Source: CAVUEG01 sp963740525 (GTDB lineage: Bacteria; Actinomycetota; Actinomycetes; Propionibacteriales; Nocardioidaceae). Taken from it: a stretch of 64,000 nucleotides of DNA. Position 1 is the first letter of the stretch. Every line of letters begins with the position of its first letter. Under the pieces are notes generated by a model. The model saw only the letters and a list, made by a program, of their open reading frames with translations, did no database searches and was not told the DNA's origin. Location of the stretch: positions 138,243 through 202,242 of the forward strand of contig CAVUEG010000011.1 of NCBI GenBank assembly GCA_963740525.1. Direction: 5' to 3'. Made by a program: the position numbers and the translations under genes. Positions 62,010 through 64,000 of the stretch are shown here, piece after piece.

Positions 62010-62471
62010 CTAGAGCTTTGTGAGCGTCTCGTGGAGTTTCCAAAACATTGCGGGAGGCAGCGGCTGCCCTATCGCCGCCGCCTCCAAGTACGTCAGGTGC
62101 ACGCACCAACCCACGCGGTAAGACGGAAGTAGCGGCCCCAGGCCCTGGTGCACGAGACGGAGCGTGGTCTCGTCCTCCGCGTCTTCGAGGGTGATGTTCA
62201 CCGTGGAAGTCGGCTCGTCGGGGAAGCTCCAAGTGAACTCGATGGCGCGGGGAGGGTCGCGATGTCGCAGCGCCGAGCGGCACAGGTAGCCATCCCCGTG
62301 GTCGATGACGACATAGTCAGCGGTGCTGAGATCACCCTCGATGACGATCCCGAGCCACTGAGCTACCGATCCTGGATCCGTGACGGCGGTCCACGTGCTT
62401 TCCAGATCGCAAGCCATTTGCCACGTGAGGACGAGGGTGTGGCCGTCGCTAGCAATCTCACGTAGGGACAT
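62010..62471 (-). CDS. SRPBCC/AHSA1-family protein
   Basis: A 153-aa START/SRPBCC-like protein: LREIASDGHTLVLTWQMACDLESTWTAVTDPGSVAQWLGIVIEGDL, RSALRHRDPPRAIEFTWSFPDEPTSTVNITLEDAEDETTLRLVHQGLGPLLPSY. The AHSA1-like DP.. and YxxxW cavity-fold pattern is present. It sits beside a gene that also carries an SRPBCC domain. Its G+C is a little lower than most of the window. Role unknown; ligand binding is assumed from the fold. Confidence 0.8.
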   Translation of the reverse strand: MSLREIASDGHTLVLTWQMACDLESTWTAVTDPGSVAQWLGIVIEGDLSTADYVVIDHGDGYLCRSALRHRDPPRAIEFTWSFPDEPTSTVNITLEDAEDETTLRLVHQGLGPLLPSYRVGWCVHLTYLEAAAIGQPLPPAMFWKLHETLTKL

Positions 62472-62625
62472 GAGCCCACGCTAGCCAACTTACCCGGGTC
62501 CATCGTCGGCTGACCGTCTCATCATCCATCCGCTGGCGTAGACCCGAGAGCGTGATGAATGCGATAGGGGTCATGACGATCACGACGGGTGAATGGCGGG
62601 TCGAGGGCTTCTCGATTCCGGACCG

Positions 62626-63957
62626 TCAGTGGCTCGGCGGCCGGCCGAGGAAGGCCACCAGGCGATCGCTTGCGGGGGCGTTGCTGGGGACGTCGATCGG
62701 CGCAGCGAAGTTCTCGCCCCGCGCACTGAGGTCGAGGGCCGGTGAGACCAGCGCGAGTACGTCTTCGGCCAGCGACTCCGGGATCCGGTGCTCGGGGTGG
62801 CGGGCCACGCCGATGTCCCAGCCGTGCGTGGTGAACTCGACCGCGCCGGCCGTTGCTGCGTTCTCGACCCTGGTCGCATCGGTCGCGACAGAGAATGTGT
62901 GCGTTAGCTTTGCCAGCCGCTCGTCTACCAGCGCCACGGGGTCGGGATCGTTGATCCGTGTCTGCGGGAGGGCGAGCGTTCCCGTCTCGAGCAGCGCGAG
63001 GAGAGCGTCGGTGACGTCGGCGAGGTGCAGGACGACCTTGCCCGCGTCCCAGCCCTCACAAGGCGTCGGTCGTCGGAGATCGTCGTTGGTCAGCTCGGAG
63101 AGGACGCCGAGCGCGTAGTCGGTGGCACGTGCGAACAGGTCGGTGTTCATGCGCGCGAGACCCTGCGGCATGTTCCAGGGCGCCGTTGGCAGGACGTCGC
63201 CGGTTTCCAGCAGTGACTTGAGGTTGGCGAGCACTGCGGGCCAGCCGCGCGAGATCCCGTTCAGCATGTCGATGTTCGGGAGGTTCTCGTGGGTCACTGT
63301 CAGTCGGACGATGTCGTCATGGGGCTCGACGAGGAACGTGACGACGGACGGTCCATCCGGCCGATCGTCCTCGGAGTCCTCGAACGTGACCACGAGCCGT
63401 GCGGGTGGCTCGGCCTCAAGCACCTTGCCGGTCACGTCGACGGCACCAGACCCGTCCACCCGTCGATGCTCCCAGGGGGAGCCGGGTTGCCAGTCGGACA
63501 CGTTGGCGTGTCCCCAGTAGCGCGCGGTCAGGTCGGCGTCGGTCAGGGCCTGCCAGACGTCCTCGCTGCGCGCACGGATGTAGGTGACATAGACGTACGT
63601 GGGCACGGAAGTCTTGGTGTCGGTGTCGGTCATGGCGTAGTCCTCTGCTCGGTGTCTGATGGCGCTGATCGTGGCCAGTCGAGGCGCGTCGTACGCCGCG
63701 ATCCAGCGCTCGCCCATCTCATGGATCGGGGTGGGGTTGAGGTAGTGCAGGCGCTCTCGCCCTTGCCGCACCACGGTGACGAGGTTGGCTTCGGCGAGGA
63801 GGTCAAGGTGCTGCGTTGCCGACTGTCGGGCCATCTCGAGACTTCCGCAGAGCTCAGTGAGGGTCTGCCCGTTCCGCTGCCGGAGACGATCCAGCAGGAG
63901 GCGCCTGGTCGGGTCGGCCAACGCCTTGAAAACCGGGCCCAGCGCCTCGTCGGTCAT
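62626..63957 (-). CDS. ArsR-type regulator fused to SRPBCC and DinB-like (TIGR03086) domains
   Basis: A 443-aa (or up to 455-aa) three-domain protein. Residues ~1-90 are an ArsR/SmtB winged helix (FKALADPTRRLLLDRLRQRNGQTLTELCGSLEMARQSATQHLDLLAEANLV). Residues ~115-250 are an SRPBCC/AHSA1 domain (TYVYVTYIRARSEDVWQALTDADLTARYWGHANVSDWQPGSPWEHR). Residues ~265-440 match the TIGR03086/mycothiol-dependent DinB-like domain (DLFARATDYALGVLSELTNDDLRRPTPCEGWDAGKVVLHLADV). Genes for these often lie next to each other, but here all three are in one frame. I take the ATG at 63957 as start; 63969 or 63963 and an upstream in-frame ATG at 63993 are possible. Confidence 0.82.
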   Translation of the reverse strand: MTDEALGPVFKALADPTRRLLLDRLRQRNGQTLTELCGSLEMARQSATQHLDLLAEANLVTVVRQGRERLHYLNPTPIHEMGERWIAAYDAPRLATISAIRHRAEDYAMTDTDTKTSVPTYVYVTYIRARSEDVWQALTDADLTARYWGHANVSDWQPGSPWEHRRVDGSGAVDVTGKVLEAEPPARLVVTFEDSEDDRPDGPSVVTFLVEPHDDIVRLTVTHENLPNIDMLNGISRGWPAVLANLKSLLETGDVLPTAPWNMPQGLARMNTDLFARATDYALGVLSELTNDDLRRPTPCEGWDAGKVVLHLADVTDALLALLETGTLALPQTRINDPDPVALVDERLAKLTHTFSVATDATRVENAATAGAVEFTTHGWDIGVARHPEHRIPESLAEDVLALVSPALDLSARGENFAAPIDVPSNAPASDRLVAFLGRPPSH

Positions 63958-63969
63958 GTCCATCATCAT

Positions 63970-63985
63970 GCAGGCAACTACCTGC
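63970..63985. promoter_or_regulatory. Near-palindrome just upstream of the ArsR-fusion start
   Basis: GCAGGCAACTACCTGC (63970-63985) is an imperfect dyad with two or three mismatches, immediately upstream of the putative start codons. Its position fits an autoregulatory ArsR operator. Short and imperfect, so weak; the region is at the window edge. Confidence 0.35.
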
Positions 63986-64000
63986 GTATGCAAGTTCGTC

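Noticed and set aside
61900..62283. A 127-codon minus-strand frame starting MPLGAATSRP
   Set aside because: It overlaps the SRPBCC gene in another frame and shows no domain.

Overview
The window is high-GC actinobacterial chromosome. GTG starts are frequent, genes are tightly packed with 4-base stop/start overlaps, and many actinobacteria-only families are present (SepH, DUF3093, DUF3159, DUF3710, DUF4192, DUF4193, DUF4235, DUF5998, DUF7455, an LprG/P55-like pair, an Fe-S-type ferrochelatase). The content fits Nocardioidaceae (Nocardioides or a relative), but that genus-level guess is inference. I see no tRNA, rRNA, CRISPR array, insertion sequence or prophage.

Layout. 0-13 kb: rpsA with its terminator; a secreted cell-wall amidase; a divergent pair (small membrane protein / GlxA-type AraC regulator) around a perfect palindrome; coaE; a group-2 sigma factor; the 5-oxoprolinase genes pxpA, pxpB and pxpC, with pxpA separated from pxpBC by a 391-bp gap; dinB; a DUF4192 protein. 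12.4-25 kb: a glutamate-cysteine-ligase-family gene, a universal stress protein, a flavoprotein, an HhH-GPD repair protein, the principal sigma factor rpoD, an MFS transporter fused to a cyclic-nucleotide-binding domain, then DUF7455 and a type IIA topoisomerase B subunit. 25-35 kb: a long minus-strand run from topoisomerase A through lprG, a P55-like exporter, a sucrase/ferredoxin-like protein, carbonic anhydrase, a LAL-type LuxR regulator, DUF4242 and a secreted protein. 35-53 kb: an order that resembles the conserved actinomycete arrangement (GNAT-acyl-CoA synthetase, DUF5998, phosphodiesterase, tdk, sulfurtransferase, sepH, ferrochelatase, inositol monophosphatase), with what look like local insertions (multicopper oxidase pair, fatty acyl-CoA reductase, TRIC-like channel, lactone oxidase, MFS transporters). 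53-61 kb: a block matching, as I recall it, the Mycobacterium tuberculosis Rv2689c-Rv2701c neighbourhood (DUF4193, DUF3093, dut, DUF3710, OB-fold, DUF3159, two TrkA-type K+ proteins, APC-like permease, TrmA-type methyltransferase). 61-64 kb: less conserved, with a truncated LD-carboxypeptidase, an SRPBCC protein and a three-domain ArsR-SRPBCC-DinB-like fusion.

A main caution is frame integrity. Single-base shifts break rpoD, pxpC, the glutamate-cysteine-ligase-family gene, the truncated LD-carboxypeptidase and, at least ten times, the TrmA-type gene, while the encoded residues on either side stay well conserved. Because rpoD is essential, sequencing or assembly error is the simplest explanation for most of them.

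No wholly new multi-gene system stands out. The best leads are a perfectly symmetric -10 element that appears to drive two divergent leaderless genes (hemH and an MFS gene), a 30-bp palindromic operator at 4607-4636, a candidate small transcript between pxpA and pxpB, a fatty acyl-CoA reductase, an MFS/cNMP fusion, the ArsR-SRPBCC-DinB fusion, and an uncharacterised LAL regulator/DUF4242/secreted-protein group.
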